64,000 nucleotides of DNA. Origin: Candidatus Heimdallarchaeota archaeon. Lineage in GTDB: Archaea > Asgardarchaeota > Heimdallarchaeia > JABLTI01. The position numbers and the translations under genes are program-made. Below the pieces are notes generated by a model. That model was not told where the DNA came from and did not search any database. It saw only the letters and a program-made list of their open reading frames with translations. The first letter of the stretch is position 1. Every line of letters begins with the position of its first letter. The stretch lies in NCBI GenBank assembly GCA_019894765.1, contig JAGXNT010000008.1, positions 29,170-93,169 of the forward strand, in the 5' to 3' direction. Shown here piece after piece: positions 53,244-61,821 of the stretch.

Positions 53244-54283
53244 CTAAGAATAGAAAACGTGTTATTATTACTGGAGCGAATGGTTTTGTTGGTAGTAATT
53301 TAACGAAATACCTCAGTCAAGATCCCACTCTTGAAGTCTATGCAATGGTTCGTCCAAATGCTCCCGTAAATTTCTTGAAAGACTTTCAATACAATGAAGA
53401 TTCTGAAGAAAAGTTGTTTGAAATAGTTGAAGGGAATTTATTGGATGATGATTCACTTGTTGAAGCTTTTGAAGATAAAAATATAGTAATTCACTTAGCA
53501 AGTTATGTAAGCGACTGGGGGAAAAAAGAACGTTTTTGGCAAATGAACGTTGGAGGAACAAAAAACGTTCTTCAAGCAGCAACAAAAGTAAAGGCATCTC
53601 GAGTGCTTTATTTAAGCTCATTGACAGTACATGGATTTGCAGGGCACAAATACTCAGATGAGAAAACACCTTATGCAAAGAAAAATTATGCTTATGGTGA
53701 GACCAAGAAAATTGCAGAAGAATTAGTTCTGGAATGGATCGTTAACAACCCTGAAGCTAATGGAGCAATTATACGCCCTGGATTCATTATTTATGGTCGT
53801 TATGACAAAAACTCTTTCATTCTTGCACTTGATGCAATTGCTTCTGGAAAATTCGGATTCATAAATAGAGGAAAACGATTGGTTTCATATGTTTATGTTG
53901 AGAATTTATGCTATGGAATTGGGCAGTTAATTCAAGCACAAAAGATTAGCGGTGTGTATAATATCCTTGATGGTAATATGACTTGGAAAGAATGGGTAGC
54001 AAAATGGGAGAAAGTTGTGGGAAGAAAGGCAACGAAATTAAGTGTTCCATATGCATTTCTTGTACCTATCACCGCAGCAATGGTTGGATTCTATAAATTA
54101 TTACAAATTAAGAAATCCCCACTATTGAATTTTTACCGGATAAATGTTATGCGTAAAGATTTAGCTTTTGTAAATACTCGAATAACTACAGAAGTTGGGT
54201 ATTCTCCACCAACAGAATTAGATGAAAGCTTGGAACAAACTTTGGAATATTACTATGAAACAAAGAAAGAAAAGAAGAAATAA
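53240..54283 (+). CDS. NAD(P)-dependent epimerase/dehydratase-family protein (extended SDR) 2
   Basis: An extended short-chain dehydrogenase of 347 aa, distantly related to the first. Rossmann motif TGANGFVG, VEGNLLDDDSL, SSLTVHGFAG and catalytic YGETKKIAEE (Y-x-x-x-K). The C-terminal region has a hydrophobic helix (FLVPITAAMVGFYKLLQI) suggesting membrane contact. The Lys-rich tail is unusual. It overlaps the CPBP gene. The pairing of two membrane-linked SDRs around a CPBP protein suggests work on a lipid or prenyl substrate; this is inference. Confidence 0.82.
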   Translation: MTKNRKRVIITGANGFVGSNLTKYLSQDPTLEVYAMVRPNAPVNFLKDFQYNEDSEEKLFEIVEGNLLDDDSLVEAFEDKNIVIHLASYVSDWGKKERFWQMNVGGTKNVLQAATKVKASRVLYLSSLTVHGFAGHKYSDEKTPYAKKNYAYGETKKIAEELVLEWIVNNPEANGAIIRPGFIIYGRYDKNSFILALDAIASGKFGFINRGKRLVSYVYVENLCYGIGQLIQAQKISGVYNILDGNMTWKEWVAKWEKVVGRKATKLSVPYAFLVPITAAMVGFYKLLQIKKSPLLNFYRINVMRKDLAFVNTRITTEVGYSPPTELDESLEQTLEYYYETKKEKKK

Positions 54284-54326
54284 CACCAGATCAACACAAA
54301 GCTATTTTTTGTTTTTATTTTCAAGC

Positions 54327-55103
54327 TCAAATTTTTGATGAAACGCTTATGTTTTGTGGATTATTTTTCATGTAAATGTATGCACCAATTGTTTGAATAA
54401 TATATAATACAGCTTCTAAATAAAATGTTAGTTTTTGTCCTAAAATACTCGTTGGCAAATATGGAACAAGAAGTCCATTAAGTGAAAAAACTAGAAAGAA
54501 TGCGAATGTAATAAATACCACAAGATATGCTAAATAGATAAATGCGTATCTGTAAGGATATTTCTCATCCTTGAAAATAATTGTTATAAAAAGAACAAGC
54601 AAAACAAGTTTCAAGCCAAAGGCAACGATGACGAAAGCATTGTGCTGTGTAAAATGAGTATCTAAAGGTAAAAATCCTATAACTATGTAATCAAGACCAT
54701 TCAAAATACCAAAGACTAGTATAGCAGTCCCAAGTTTTGACAAGGATGTTTCTTTATAAAAATTGGAAAATACAGAGCTGTATCCTAGTGCTGACAAACC
54801 AACAATTGTTAAAGTAGCAGTAAATATTGCTCTAGAAACTAAGTTTGTTTCACCAGAAATTGAAATTACCCTGCCCAAATCACTCACATAATTCCACATA
54901 AAGGAATAACCAGGATAGTTAGAATCAATATTTGATCCACCTTTGTAAAAGAAAGACGCTATTAGATTATTTATTAGAAATAGAGCTGATCCAAAAAGGC
55001 ATATTGCTAGAAAAGCCTCTCGCCAATATCTAAAGAAAAACGTTATGTTTTCAAATCTACTTACTCTTACCTCGGAATAAGGATTCTCTTGTTTTGTCAG
55101 CAA
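54327..55103 (-). CDS. DUF998-like membrane protein
   Basis: A 258-aa protein with about six or seven hydrophobic helices. The first loop contains YSFMWNYVSDLG, similar to the N-Y-x-S-D-L segment of DUF998 membrane proteins, and helix 4 is followed by PLDTHFTQHN. No biochemical function is known for the family. TTG 55103 is preceded by GGGAGGGGGAC, a strong ribosome-binding site. It converges on the second SDR gene. Confidence 0.65.
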   Translation of the reverse strand: MLTKQENPYSEVRVSRFENITFFFRYWREAFLAICLFGSALFLINNLIASFFYKGGSNIDSNYPGYSFMWNYVSDLGRVISISGETNLVSRAIFTATLTIVGLSALGYSSVFSNFYKETSLSKLGTAILVFGILNGLDYIVIGFLPLDTHFTQHNAFVIVAFGLKLVLLVLFITIIFKDEKYPYRYAFIYLAYLVVFITFAFFLVFSLNGLLVPYLPTSILGQKLTFYLEAVLYIIQTIGAYIYMKNNPQNISVSSKI

Positions 55104-55253
55104 GTCCCCCTCCCATGGTTAATCTTAACCATGAAAATAAATTTCATAACTCGTTTAAGAAACAATGATTCATTGATTACAAAAGTTTTTCGTCTCTAGA
55201 CGTAAAGTTAATTGTCAGAATCCAATGTTTGATTAAAAATGGAAAATAAAATC

Positions 55254-55772
55254 TCATTTGCTTTTTTTCTTCTTCTTTTCTATTTCATTCATGTCAAAAG
55301 CTTCAGTACTACACATTGAGGCTGGTGAAACATCTTGAAATCTTCTTTCTTTGACCACAAGCATTTCACCTTTTCCATCTTCAGTGAAAGTCTTCACAGT
55401 GCGACCTTCATGATGACCGAAGGGTCCAGGGTATTGTACATCACGAAATGTAAGTCGGTAATATGCTGAGAGTAATGCCCAACTATCGAGCTCATCGGGA
55501 TGAGCAACTTTTTCAGGAGCATTCTCAGGCAAACCAATCCAATTATACCATGCATGAACATCTTCGGGATCACCTGAGAGACGATCAGTAGTTTGATCCA
55601 TTGTTGTACCAGTATAATTTATCAGTGCTTTTAGACATAGCCATTTTCCAACCATTACTTCAGTCATCTCACAAGTTACTGGACCTGATTCTGTAAATCC
55701 AGATCCAAACTCATCATCAACTTCTGCTTCTAGTTTCTCTTTAAGATATTCTTCTAATTCCTTTGTGTTCAA
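55254..55772 (-). CDS. Conserved-looking protein of unknown function
   Basis: A 172-aa soluble acidic protein not recognised as a known family. It is rich in aromatic residues and short loops (HAWYNWIGLPENAP, YYRLTFRDVQYPGPFGHHEGR), holds three Cys (TCEM, WLCLK, SMCST), and ends in a Lys-rich tail. The N-terminal helix is acidic (LEEYLKEKLEAEVDDEFG). TTG 55772 is the only standard start in the frame nearby. It lies 31 bp downstream of the beta-lactamase-like gene and may be co-transcribed with it. Confidence 0.6.
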   Translation of the reverse strand: MNTKELEEYLKEKLEAEVDDEFGSGFTESGPVTCEMTEVMVGKWLCLKALINYTGTTMDQTTDRLSGDPEDVHAWYNWIGLPENAPEKVAHPDELDSWALLSAYYRLTFRDVQYPGPFGHHEGRTVKTFTEDGKGEMLVVKERRFQDVSPASMCSTEAFDMNEIEKKKKKSK

Positions 55773-55803
55773 TTATATCACATTAATACCATAATTTTTA
55801 CTG

Positions 55804-57705
55804 TTATAGGTTTTGTTCTTTGCTGATTTTCTCAATCATTTCCTCTGCTTTCTTATCTTCTTCATCTAATGAAAAAAGCTTCTCAAAACACTTCTTTGCA
55901 TTCTCTAATTCTCTATAGGTATATAGCTGATTTCCAAAATTTCTTAGATTGTCTTTGAATATCTCATCAATTTCAATTGTCTTTAGAATGAAATCGTAAG
56001 CTACATCAAATCCTTTTTGAAGATTTAGTATTTCTGCAATACTTGAGTACGATCCTTTTAATCCATACTTTTTGTTTATGTTTGATTTACATTCTTCAAG
56101 TAATTCACTAATATTCAATTCAGTTTTAGTTAATGGAATATTTCTATAATTTATCTTATCTTCATCTAAGAGAAATGATTCTCCATCCCTTGTAAAGAAT
56201 ACATTGTTTTGATATTCTTCTAATTTCAAGTTATCAGACCAATAAAAGTAAAGATAACCATTGGTGATATTCAAAATTGTATGATAATCTATGCCATAAA
56301 TAGTAAGCTTATATATTCCTAGGAATTTCTTCCAAGATTTCTTATTTGGACCAATCTCATCATTTGTAGAATCATTCTGTTTTAAATGGTAAAGAAAGTC
56401 ATTAGTTTTCCACTTCAATGATTTTACTTCTTCTTGCTTGTCCAAATTGAAGGTAAACTTGTTTCCGTCATCAGTTAAGTATTCTAGTTCACTTTGTGGA
56501 TATAGAATTTGCTTCTTTCCAGAATTATTGAATACATATAGCTTCTCATCCTCGTAGACAATGTTTCGCATACTTATTCTATGACCAAAATACGTTCCTA
56601 CAAGTTTTTTCAGCTTCATAGGTTCAACATCTACTACTTTTGGTTTGGTTTTCTCTTTATACATTAATTCTATTGCTTTTCTTGCAAGCTTTACTTGCTC
56701 TCCAGAGTGATGTGCAGAATTAGTGAAAACAATAGCGGAAATTTTATAATCCAATATCCAACTATGCTGTGTCTGATATCCATATCCCCCACCTCCATGG
56801 CAGTAAACTTCAACACCATTAATTGGATTTTCTTTGTAAATACCCAAACTATATCTGTTTTTCACTCCATCTTCTTCAAATTGAGTTTTATACATTTCCT
56901 CAAAATGCTGTTTGGAAATTAGTTGATTACCATTAATATTTCCTTCATTCAAATGAAACATAGCAATTTTTGCTTGTTCATTAACTGAAATATACACACC
57001 GCCAGCTCCCAACATTGGAACTTGAACAGTAGGTGTTTGAAATTCCCCAATAGTGCCTTTAGCAAATGAATGAGATAAAGCTTCATCAATATTTAATGTT
57101 GCATTCTTAATTCCTAAAGGTTGAAACAATTCTTCTTTTACTACTTCAGGATAAGTTTTTTTCACAATTTTACCTAGAACGTATCCAGTTAAATCAAGAC
57201 CTATGTTAGCGTATGCAAATTCAGAACCAACTATACTTCTCAACCAGGTATCTGCAATACTTGCTATATGTTCTTCTTTTGTACAAGGAGTATCGTCAAA
57301 ATTGTTCCCAACAGCAGCTTCATGTGTGAAGCTTGCAGTATGGCTAAGCATTCTTCTAAAAGTTATTCTCTCAATTTCCTTATCTCTATCACCAAATTTT
57401 GTATTTACAACAAATTCAGGATAGTGTTTTCTTATCGGATCATCGAGATCTATCAATCCTTTACTTGCTAATATCATGAAAGTTGTTGCAGTAACAGTCT
57501 TTCCCATTGATTGAGTACTAAATAGTGTATCTGCAGTAACTTTCTCTTTTTTTGTTAGATCTGTGAAACCAAAACCCTCTGACCAAACAATTTTGTCATC
57601 ATCAACTAATGCTATGGCTAATCCACAGATTTCTTCTCTTGTAATAACTTCTTTAATTTCTTCTCTCATTTCTTCGATAAGGGAATGATATTCTATTGAA
57701 CCCAT
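55804..57705 (-). CDS. Serine beta-lactamase/penicillin-binding-like hydrolase with C-terminal extension
   Basis: A 633-aa soluble protein. Residues 1-350 are a class C beta-lactamase-like domain: S66-x-x-K69 in STQSMGKT, Y165-A-N167, and HGGGGYGYQ, all catalytic positions intact. Residues about 350-540 are beta-rich, like the C-terminal region of Pab87-type archaeal peptidases, and the last 80 residues are helical with a TPR-like unit (ELENAKKCFEKLFSLDEED). No signal peptide, so cytosolic. It is probably a D-aminopeptidase or esterase rather than a drug-resistance enzyme. ATG 57705 is preferred over TTG 57720. Confidence 0.82.
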   Translation of the reverse strand: MGSIEYHSLIEEMREEIKEVITREEICGLAIALVDDDKIVWSEGFGFTDLTKKEKVTADTLFSTQSMGKTVTATTFMILASKGLIDLDDPIRKHYPEFVVNTKFGDRDKEIERITFRRMLSHTASFTHEAAVGNNFDDTPCTKEEHIASIADTWLRSIVGSEFAYANIGLDLTGYVLGKIVKKTYPEVVKEELFQPLGIKNATLNIDEALSHSFAKGTIGEFQTPTVQVPMLGAGGVYISVNEQAKIAMFHLNEGNINGNQLISKQHFEEMYKTQFEEDGVKNRYSLGIYKENPINGVEVYCHGGGGYGYQTQHSWILDYKISAIVFTNSAHHSGEQVKLARKAIELMYKEKTKPKVVDVEPMKLKKLVGTYFGHRISMRNIVYEDEKLYVFNNSGKKQILYPQSELEYLTDDGNKFTFNLDKQEEVKSLKWKTNDFLYHLKQNDSTNDEIGPNKKSWKKFLGIYKLTIYGIDYHTILNITNGYLYFYWSDNLKLEEYQNNVFFTRDGESFLLDEDKINYRNIPLTKTELNISELLEECKSNINKKYGLKGSYSSIAEILNLQKGFDVAYDFILKTIEIDEIFKDNLRNFGNQLYTYRELENAKKCFEKLFSLDEEDKKAEEMIEKISKEQNL

Positions 57706-57728
57706 TTTTATCACTTTCAAATTAATTA

Positions 57729-58850
57729 CTATCGCTTACTTAACTCTACTCCCTCAATTGCTCGAACAATTCTATTTTTGAAAACATCAAAGATATACAC
57801 ATGCTGATTGTAATATGGCACAAAGATTGATGTTGGTGCTGTTGTTACAACTACTAAATCAAGTTCGGGTATGCAGAAAATAAATTGTCCACCATAACCA
57901 TTCGCATTAAACATAGAATATCCGAAAATTGTATCTAACCACCATTGATACCCATATCCTGCGGTATAGAAGAATGGATCATGAGTTTGTTCATAGAGAA
58001 CACCTTCAGAAAAATCAGTTGTTGCTTCCAGAAACCAATCTTCGGATACAATACGCTGATTATTATAAAGCCCAAAATTTAAACACATTTGTCCAAATAC
58101 TGCTAAATCTCTGGGTGAAAAGAACATTCCATGCCCACCAAAATAATATCCTTGTGGATCCGTGGCTCAATAGTCGATAGAGATACCTAGTGGATTGAAG
58201 AGATAACTATCTGCAAAAACCTTAGTAGACATACCTGTTGCTTTTGTAAGAATAATAGATAAAAGATTAGTTTGAATAGTACTATACCACCAAATTTCTC
58301 CTGGATCATGCCTAAATCCTAACTCTAAAACATACTTGGCCCAATTAGGACTGTTCGAATATTCTATCCACTCATCAGCTGTGTCATTGTAATTAAAACC
58401 AGCTTTCATTTGTAATAGATGTCTAATGGTGACATTATACACTCGAGCATCCAGTAGTAAATGAGAAAATTCAGGGAAATAATCCATAATTTTTCTGTCT
58501 AGATTTGGGAAATATCCTTTATCACATGCTATTCCAAAAATCGTTGACATAAAACTCTTAGCAGCAGACATTATTTCAAACGATCCATCTCTACTTCCCC
58601 CGTTAAAGTACCATTCAATTACAAGATCACCATGTCGCAGAACAAGTACACTTTCGAGATATGACATTGTTAAACATCGAGAATAAGCAGCATTTATGAG
58701 TTCTTCATCAAACCCGTATTGTTCAAGTAAAGTAGGAGGATCTTCTGGCACTTCCTTATTTATAAAAATCGGAATAAGAATTGCATTACAAATAAGAATA
58801 GCTGTGAAAAGACTCACAAAAATTATAGGAAGTCTTCTACTACCGGACAT
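57729..58850 (-). pseudogene. Serine beta-lactamase-like membrane-anchored hydrolase interrupted by an in-frame TGA
   Basis: One 373-codon frame broken by TGA at 58167-58169. Before it: N-terminal membrane helix, S95-x-x-K98 (SAAKS) and Y189-S-T (Asn of the usual Y-x-N replaced). After it, in the same frame: ATDPQGYYFGGHGMFFSPRDLA, matching the family's W-x-x-D-P-x-G-x-x-x-G-G-x-G-M segment. The TGA stands where the family has Trp, so a TGG-to-TGA change is the simplest origin. The two halves are otherwise undamaged. The ATG at 58850 lies 25 nt from a TATA box, arguing it is still transcribed. Readthrough, pseudogene or sequence error cannot be separated here. Confidence 0.8.
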
Positions 58851-58870
58851 ACTTGATAAATCTACGAACA

Positions 58871-58879
58871 CTATATAAA
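58871..58879 (-). promoter_or_regulatory. TATA box of the interrupted hydrolase gene
   Basis: Read on the minus strand, TTTATATAG is centred 25 nt before the ATG at 58850, predicting a leaderless transcript. It favours ATG 58850 over the GTG at 58871, which overlaps the box. Confidence 0.5.
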
Positions 58880-58956
58880 CAATTATTACTAGTCTTGGTT
58901 TCTAATTATATACTATAACTATAAAAAAGAAAATTCAGTAATACATTTGAAGAAGA

Positions 58957-60234
58957 TTGCTAAGGGAAGTAAACGAATTAGAATATCTCAGTCTTGGAGT
59001 TGGACAACCATTTAATATAGCTGTTATGCTAAAAATCAAAGGTAAAATAACAGTAGAGCAATTAGAAACAGTTTTTTGCAAACTCCAGAGAAGACATCCA
59101 TTATTACAAGTAAGATTAATTTTTGATGAAAAAGAGAAACCCTGGTTTACTTCTGAAGGTGTTGGATCAGTACCTATAATTGAGATTAAACGAAAAAATC
59201 ACTCGCATTCAGTACTTAAATTTCACAAAGAATTAGCTACACCTTTCGATTTAGACAATAAGAAACTTCCTTTGTTAAGAATTACACTAATTTCTTCACC
59301 AGAAATTACTGAACTAATAATTTGCGCACTTCACACAATTGGTGATGGTTTCTCTATGGCGTTCCTCGTTGCGGACATGATTAACTATATTGTAAATCCA
59401 GACGAGGAGATTATCTCTCTTGATTTTCCGAAAAAGGATGTTGATATTTTCACTCCAAGAGTTCGAAGAATGATTCCCAAAACATCATTTTATGCTCGAG
59501 TAGTATATACATTATTGCGAATCTATAACTTTCTTAGATATGTTTTTGTGGGAAAAAGTAAACCCGCAGAGGTTAACGTAAAAGAAGATGAGTTGGCTAT
59601 TTTCTCTACTAAATTAACAAAAGATCAAACAATGAAATTTCTGAAAAGATGCAAGAAAGAGAAAGTAACTGTGCATAGTGGTATAAGCACAACATTCGCA
59701 CAAGAATATCCAATCATGGGCAGTCCAGTTAATTTACGAGAAAGACTGAATCATAACATCGGCAAATCCTTTGGTTTTTACTCAGGGGTAACAGTTTATA
59801 AAATGAAATATCTTAAAAAACGAAATTTCTGGCGAAACGCAAAAAGATTACAAAAGAAGCTGTCGAGGAGTTTGCGAGATAGAAAACTCTTCTTTCCACA
59901 AAAATTATTGTCAAAAGCTACTTCTTTAGAGCTCTTGAGGAAAATAGGCACGTATTATATTGAGATTATGACTAAGAAAGAACCATTCTCTATTGATAAT
60001 CTAGGGAAAGCAGATGTTCTTTTACAAAACGCGGGTTTGGATCAATTTCCACCAATTGAATCTTATTTCGGTGGTACTACTAGTTTTCTTAATACTTTCA
60101 TTGTTCTTCTCTATACCATTGAAGGTGAAATGAATTTTTATTTCCATTACACTAAGAAGAAATACTCGAAAGAAGAAATCAAATCATATGCTAAAACTAT
60201 AATGAAGAGATTGGTGGATGCAATCAATGAGTAG
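58957..60234 (+). CDS. Condensation-domain-like acyltransferase (alcohol/phenol acetyltransferase type)
   Basis: A 425-aa protein of the chloramphenicol-acetyltransferase/condensation fold. The HHxxxDG active motif is present as LHTIGDG (126 is the catalytic second His, D130, G131), and the N-terminal QRRHPLLQVRL strand is typical of the N-terminal lobe. The second lobe contains SPVNLRERLNHNIGKSFGFYSG, resembling the D-F-G-W/N-x-R region. It joins an acyl group to an alcohol or amine; the partner is unknown. TTG 58957 is forced, as a stop lies 9 nt upstream. An acetoacetate-decarboxylase-family gene follows on the same strand. Confidence 0.75.
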   Translation: MLREVNELEYLSLGVGQPFNIAVMLKIKGKITVEQLETVFCKLQRRHPLLQVRLIFDEKEKPWFTSEGVGSVPIIEIKRKNHSHSVLKFHKELATPFDLDNKKLPLLRITLISSPEITELIICALHTIGDGFSMAFLVADMINYIVNPDEEIISLDFPKKDVDIFTPRVRRMIPKTSFYARVVYTLLRIYNFLRYVFVGKSKPAEVNVKEDELAIFSTKLTKDQTMKFLKRCKKEKVTVHSGISTTFAQEYPIMGSPVNLRERLNHNIGKSFGFYSGVTVYKMKYLKKRNFWRNAKRLQKKLSRSLRDRKLFFPQKLLSKATSLELLRKIGTYYIEIMTKKEPFSIDNLGKADVLLQNAGLDQFPPIESYFGGTTSFLNTFIVLLYTIEGEMNFYFHYTKKKYSKEEIKSYAKTIMKRLVDAINE

Positions 60235-60298
60235 TTGCTTAAAATTGGAAAATTCTTATTAGTAGAAATATCCATTTTTGGATTAGAGGGTGATTCTC

Positions 60299-61080
60299 TT
60301 GAGTTTCTTTAGATCAGATAAAAAATCATTAGTGAGAAAGAAGCAGCAATCATCTATGATGCTGAAGCAATCAATATAGTATATGAAACAAAACCGGAAA
60401 TTGTTGAACGTTTATTGCCACCACCTTTGGAACCTTTTGATACACCAATGGTTAGAGTTTATATTGCTAATTTTCCAAGAACAAACTTTGGCATTAGCTA
60501 TAAAGAAGGTGCCTTGTTCCTATTTTGCAAATATAAAGGAGAGATTGGTGTTTATACTCTAAGTATGCCAGTTGATAATGACATAGCAATGGTTCTGGGA
60601 AGAGATATTGCTGGTTATCCAAAAAAAGTAGGAAATATTCATTTGGAAAAAAAAGGTAAAAATGTTCATGGCTGTGTTGAAAGAAATGGTGTTCGATTCG
60701 TAGATATTAAAGCAAAAACTGGGATAAAAATTCCTGAAAAACAGGCAATTAAGTTTGGCTTAGGTCCAAACAAAAGCGTAGGAACTGCTTTTAACTTCAA
60801 GCATTTTCCTGCACCAGATGTGACTGGTTTTGATTATAAACCTCGTTTAACAAGAAATCCCGTAGGTGTTGAACGAAAAACACTATTGAATGCTAATGCT
60901 ACAATCGAATTTCAACCATCAGAAGATGATCCTTGGCATGAAGTAGAAGTTGTAAAAATGGTTGGAGCTTTCTATACTGTTCAAACTACAAGTATGTTAA
61001 AAGGTGAAGTTGTAGCAGAAGTCGATCATGAATCCTTCGTACCTTATTCTTTTCTGAAATGGGATAAAGAAAACTTATGA
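60299..61080 (+). CDS. Acetoacetate decarboxylase-family protein with apparent -1 frameshift near its start
   Basis: An ADC-family protein (about 250 aa when joined). The catalytic-Lys segment is GRDIAGYPKKVGNI. The main frame (from TTG 60415) is open back to 60322, where translation gives IISEKEAAIIYDAEAINIV, a normal family N-terminus, but no standard start codon. TTG 60299 has an excellent ribosome-binding site (GAGGGTGAT, 60286-60294) and encodes MSFFRSDKK in the other frame. A -1 slip in the A6 run 60320-60325 would join them. Downstream coding is intact. Family members decarboxylate beta-keto acids or act in polyketide-like pathways; substrate unknown. Confidence 0.8.
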
Positions 61081-61093
61081 TCAGTTTTCTTTT

Positions 61094-61609
61094 CTATTTC
61101 ACTTCAGTAACAGCTAAAATGGCTTGCGTAGGCAGATGCTGTAAACAATGAGGGCATGATCCCTTAGTTTTAACCCACTCAAAAAGATGGGTAAAATGAC
61201 CTATTGATTCACAAAGACTACATTTTCCGATTGTATCTCCAAATGAAATAGGTAGTTTACAAACTGTACACCTGAGGAGTTTTTTACCACAATCTGAGCA
61301 AAATTCACCTTGCTTCTCAAGAGGATATCCACACCAAAAACAATTATAATGCTTTGATTTCTTATAAGCTATCGATTCAAATTCAGTAGTAATTTTGATA
61401 TCTTGAGATTGCTCTGAACGCTTTTTCCTTGTTATAGATATACCAATGGCAATGAATAGAACTATTACACCTGCTACGGAAACTGTACCCCAAGAAGACA
61501 TGCTAGTGATATTACCTGAGTAGAATAACGTAAAAACTCCTCCAGATAAAGCAAAAATTAATACTCCAATTATTAAAGCTATTTTTTTATTCTTCTCCAT
61601 TTTTTTCAT
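61094..61609 (-). CDS. Membrane protein with multiple C-terminal zinc-binding Cys pairs
   Basis: A 171-aa protein. Two hydrophobic helices (about 9-28 and 38-58) precede a cytosolic domain with five C-x-x-C pairs: FWCGYPL with its C, FCSDCG, RCTVCK, KCSLCE and CPHC. The pairs could form two zinc ribbons or a RING-like cross-brace; spacing fits treble-clef/double-ribbon better than RING, but I cannot decide by eye. ATG 61609. It is convergent with the acetoacetate decarboxylase-family gene and divergent from the membrane protein at 61822. Confidence 0.7.
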   Translation of the reverse strand: MKKMEKNKKIALIIGVLIFALSGGVFTLFYSGNITSMSSWGTVSVAGVIVLFIAIGISITRKKRSEQSQDIKITTEFESIAYKKSKHYNCFWCGYPLEKQGEFCSDCGKKLLRCTVCKLPISFGDTIGKCSLCESIGHFTHLFEWVKTKGSCPHCLQHLPTQAILAVTEVK

Positions 61610-61821
61610 CTATTCTTGTTTTCAAGTAAATGAGTGGTTGTTCAATAAAATAAAGCTAAACATTACTCTGGGAAATAGATGAATAAATTGTAAACTCAAA
61701 ATCAGTAACACAGAACAAAAACCAGACGAAGGTAAACTAACCTCCATCACGGAAAATTGATTTTGCTTATTTTTTTGGGAAATTATTTTATTCTAACAAC
61801 CGTAAGTAAATTAAGAATTGT

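Noticed and set aside
55804..57705. Antibiotic-resistance beta-lactamase
   Set aside because: The catalytic motifs are shared with many peptidases and esterases; the cytosolic location and composite architecture do not suggest beta-lactam resistance.
58167..58169. Selenocysteine codon at the in-frame TGA
   Set aside because: Homologues are expected to have Trp, not Cys, at this site, and no selenocysteine insertion element or selenoprotein gene is recognisable.
58167..58169. Genome-wide TGA-to-Trp reassignment
   Set aside because: Several genes in the window end at TGA and their Trp positions use TGG.
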